Origin: Chara braunii
Lineage: Eukaryota; Streptophyta; Charophyceae; Charales; Characeae
DNA length: 20,488 nt
Reading direction: 5' to 3'
Assembly (NCBI GenBank): GCA_003427395.1
Contig: BFEA01000435.1
Coordinates: 112,566-133,053 of the forward strand
A program made the translations under genes and the position numbers. Below the pieces are notes generated by a model. It was given only the letters and a program-made list of their open reading frames with translations. It had not been told where the DNA came from and did no database searches. Of this stretch, positions 18,085-20,488 are shown in pieces. The first letter of the stretch is position 1, and every line of letters starts with the position of its first letter.

Positions 18085-18978
18085 AGAATATCGCCATGTT
18101 GTTCGGGACTATGCCCCATTCCCTTTGATACCGTCGTACCGATCCCCGCCATAGAGGTCTTGATAGTGGACGTGCTACTTCTTGCCCTGGTCGACGCTCA
18201 TGTATTCCTCAGCTTTATCTTGGCCAGCATAGCCGTAGCACATGGTTGGGATGGGCATCTCCACCCAGACACTGCTTAGCCTCATGTTCGTTACTATAGT
18301 CTACATCGAGGTCTCATTTTTCATCATCAAGCTCGTCTCACTTAGAGCAATCAACCCGGCCACTTACTAGCAGGAAGGTACAAATTCGTTGTGGCATCTA
18401 CTGTGTTCATATTCAAACTCAATGCGCACGCCTAAAGGACAGGGTTCGTTGCTTCCAGGCTCGTCTTGATAAGCACGTGGCTGACGGTGGCTGCTGCGCT
18501 GCATGCCCCTGCTTTGGTAAGTCCGATTGTTGAACCTAGTTGTGTTTTCCAACAAATGTAAGGACATGTGCCTGGTCACAGTGGCAATCTGCATGGTCGA
18601 CGAAGGCATAGATTCCGGTTGCTGCTGCTGACAACGGCGTGGGGGAGGGTGCTTCACTGATCAGTAGTGTAGTTTAGAGTGGCTATGTGGCTGAGAGCCT
18701 GGGCACTGAGCGCCGGTGTCGAGGGCATCGGTCCGGCACCGCACGCGGCAGCGCGGGACCCTCCCTGCCGCAGCACGCAGAAGTTGGTTTAAATCCTTCA
18801 TCGCAAATAATACATCTAGAGCTTCCTTAAGCTGCTCCGACCGAGTGCGCCAGCCATACTTCTCGCGAGCCCCTACGACAGGATAGGGTCTACGCGAGGC
18901 ACGACCTACCTCCACCTTACGGGAGCTGTCACCTCCCTTCGGTGGGCGTATCCCCGTCGAGCTACCAGCCCACAGTAC
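18085..18978 (-). pseudogene. Coding-like minus-strand relic, unknown protein
   Basis: On the minus strand one frame from about 18978 down to 18085 reads protein-like pieces separated by stops at 18661 (TGA), 18367 (TAG), 18364 (TAA) and 18301 (TAG), plus two TAGs near 18170 and 18110. Pieces include GSSTGIRPPKGGDSSRK, LKEALDVLFAMKDLNQLL, a Gln/Pro stretch near 18630, QPRAYQDEPGSNEPCP, and MCYGYAGQDKAEEY near 18240. An acidic piece (DELDDEK) near 18330 is readable in another frame, suggesting a frameshift. I do not recognise the family. It could be a decayed host exon set or a retroelement gag. No start, splice sites or motifs could be fixed. Confidence 0.3.
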
Positions 18979-19257
18979 GAAAGCTAATCAGTTGCAATCG
19001 CAGAGGTGGACCAGCCGAGGGCGTTTCTCGTTCGCTGTAGCATAGGGGGTGCGCGCAGTAATACGCCTCTATCGGACCCGCACGCGCACCGTCATCTTGA
19101 GGGGCTGAAGTCCCAGGCGCGGCCCATCGTCGGTCGACTAGGACGTATAGGACGTATGCCACACACCACGCGCACACCAATTTAACGAACACAAAACAAA
19201 CACGCACACACACATACTCACTCGACTCGACACAACTCAAACGACGCGATAACGCTC
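18979..19257. other. No recognised gene; CA-rich patch
   Basis: Non-coding DNA with a CA-rich stretch (about 19159-19245) poor in G on this strand. Open frames on the minus strand there are Val/Cys-rich artefacts of the GT repeat. Confidence 0.5.
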
Positions 19258-19584
19258 CTAGCCCCTCGGTAGCTAACCCATAACTTCCAATGCGGAAAAT
19301 CAGATAGGCGTCGCGTGCGAGTCTTAGTACAAAAACCTCGCAGACGAGGGGCTAACTCATATCGGCTCACAATGCAAGCGTACGCACGCAGCCGCAATGG
19401 TGGCGTACTATGTAGTGCTCATACCCGAGTGGCCCTAATTGGGTCATGGGGTCACTCTCGACGCTCAAGCGTCGGCTGAGGTACACGCTGAGCGGGACGA
19501 GTCCCTCAGCGAGCACACAACCGGCCTGAGGGTCTCACCGTCTTTTGCACCGCGAGGTGTCCAGAGGGGTGCAGGGCAAGACGG
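19258..19584 (+). other. Cluster of perfect hairpins, one with a GNRA-type loop
   Basis: A distant inverted repeat TAGCCCCTCG (19259-19268) / CGAGGGGCTA (19345-19354) is followed by CGACGC-TCAA-GCGTCG (19459-19474). Next is CGCTGA-GC-GGGA-CGAG-TCCC-TCAGCG (19486-19511). Last is CCGTCTT/AAGACGG (19538-19584), enclosing GCACC-GCGA-GGTGT (19547-19560). No protein frame is credible here. The stem density suggests structured RNA, but no family was recognised. Confidence 0.45.
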
Positions 19585-20488
19585 CCCCTAGGGCACAGAG
19601 GAACTTTGAGCGGTGGTGAGTTGTCTGGCGCATCACCGCCGACACGCTAACCCTCCCGCCCGAAACTTTATCGTTCCACCAAAATATACCTCAACAAGGA
19701 AAGATGCCCCCAACTTTTATTCGGAAATGGACCCCTGCTAAGTCAGACCTATGACCGGGGTTGTCCTGGGCAAGGCCTACCGCCCTCCAGGCTCAGGCCA
19801 ACGTTCGACTAAAGTTCCTTCAGGAGCACGTATGTTAATAGAGGGGTCATCATGTCCGTCCTATTCGCCTCAACGAGTACCCCACATAGGCACGCGTACA
19901 TACTTATGTACACACATATATACTCATATGGGGGTAAATGTGTGACATCCAAATCTCACAATCATAGCGGGCCTCCTCATACATATTTATAAGACCGCAG
20001 GGGCAGTTCAATCCAATAATCCAAGTCTCAGAACATACCTGCAATCACATCAAATTGTCAAACCAACAAAACATGCACAACACGGAGTCAACCCCAACCA
20101 TCTCCGACGCTCACGTCCTTTGCTTTAGCCATGCAAGCCCCAATCTCTTGTCCAAACAACCTTAATTAAATATTCAGTACCTTTGTCAAATGGTCATTCA
20201 ATAAAAGTCCGGGCAAAACCTTAATAAAACAAACAGATTCACCAGGGCTATAGCCTTTTAGGTTAAGTGTGGAGGGTGAGTTGGAATTGAGTCGTAGACC
20301 GGCAAATCGGCAACCGACTTGTTATCAATGATAGCAGATGATAATCCTCAAGGGATCAAGCTGAATCTAGTCCGGATCTTGAATCAATCGATCAAGAGGG
20401 TCTGTAACACATGACAGGTCAGTGCCCCAGGCTCAACCTATAAGTCCATGGAGGACCACCTCCATATCGCGACCTTACCCAATCATCC
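19585..20488. other. No recognised gene; possible LTR start near 19941
   Basis: Non-coding DNA to the window end. TGTGACATCC at 19941, shortly after GGGGGTAAA, resembles a gypsy LTR start after a polypurine tract, but no second LTR, coding region or TG..CA pair can be shown. The rest is AC-rich and carries no clear gene or repeat. Confidence 0.35.

Noticed and set aside
17801-18154. Frame with a long Lys run
   Set aside because: The Lys run is the A37 tract and the flanks are not protein-like.
18962-19240. Minus-strand frame rich in Val and Cys resembling a membrane peptide
   Set aside because: Composition comes from the CA/GT-rich repeat patch; there is no protein-like pattern beyond it.

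Overview
The window looks like nuclear DNA of a repeat-rich streptophyte, most likely a charophyte alga of the Chara type. That assignment is an inference. It rests on the plant-type Ty3/gypsy chromoviral polyproteins, on a protease/RT family that I associate with Chara, and on the lack of any intact host gene. No complete functional protein-coding gene is visible. Nearly everything recognisable is a decayed retroelement or a relic of structured RNA.

Layout. (1) 1-1987, + strand: the integrase core and chromodomain of a chromovirus, with in-frame stops, followed by a probable 3' LTR with a TATA box. (2) 1988-3966, - strand: protease, reverse transcriptase and RNase H of a second gypsy element. 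It is cut on the left by the first element's LTR, which suggests a nested insertion, and on the right by a third element. (3) about 3955-8302, + strand: a third gypsy pol of a different lineage (protease, RT, RNase H, integrase), carrying many stops, frameshifts and a deletion. It starts abruptly, with no LTR or gag. (4) 8303-12002, + strand: about 300 bases downstream of that pol stop lies a single 3.4-kb reading frame that looks like Gag (capsid-like region, long charged coiled-coil region, broken CCHC knuckle). It has eight internal stops but no net frameshift. Gag after pol is the wrong order for a normal gypsy element and is the main puzzle of the protein-coding part.

(5) 12.0-13.2 kb: AT/GT-rich non-coding DNA with an 11-bp minisatellite. 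(6) 13.2-14.4 kb: an unusually dense chain of hairpins with compensated stems, a weak 5S-like stretch and a tRNA-Asp-like gene with good A and B boxes. (7) about 15.04-16.75 kb: a diverged eukaryotic-type large-subunit rRNA sequence (D1-D2 region and the conserved segment beyond). It is interrupted by about seven 62-bp hairpin repeats that seem to derive from the rRNA segment where they sit, and it ends in three tandem versions of another rRNA segment.

(8) 16.75-18.1 kb: simple repeats (G30-A-G21, GA-rich, A37) and short dispersed duplications. (9) 18.1-19.0 kb, - strand: a coding-like but stop-containing sequence of unknown identity. (10) 19.0-20.5 kb: non-coding DNA with a cluster of strong hairpins and, near 19.94 kb, a possible but unproven LTR start.

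The genes do not form a pathway. The first three retroelement units would have encoded particle formation, reverse transcription and integration. The rRNA/tRNA-like block appears to be a separate decayed or rearranged RNA locus.
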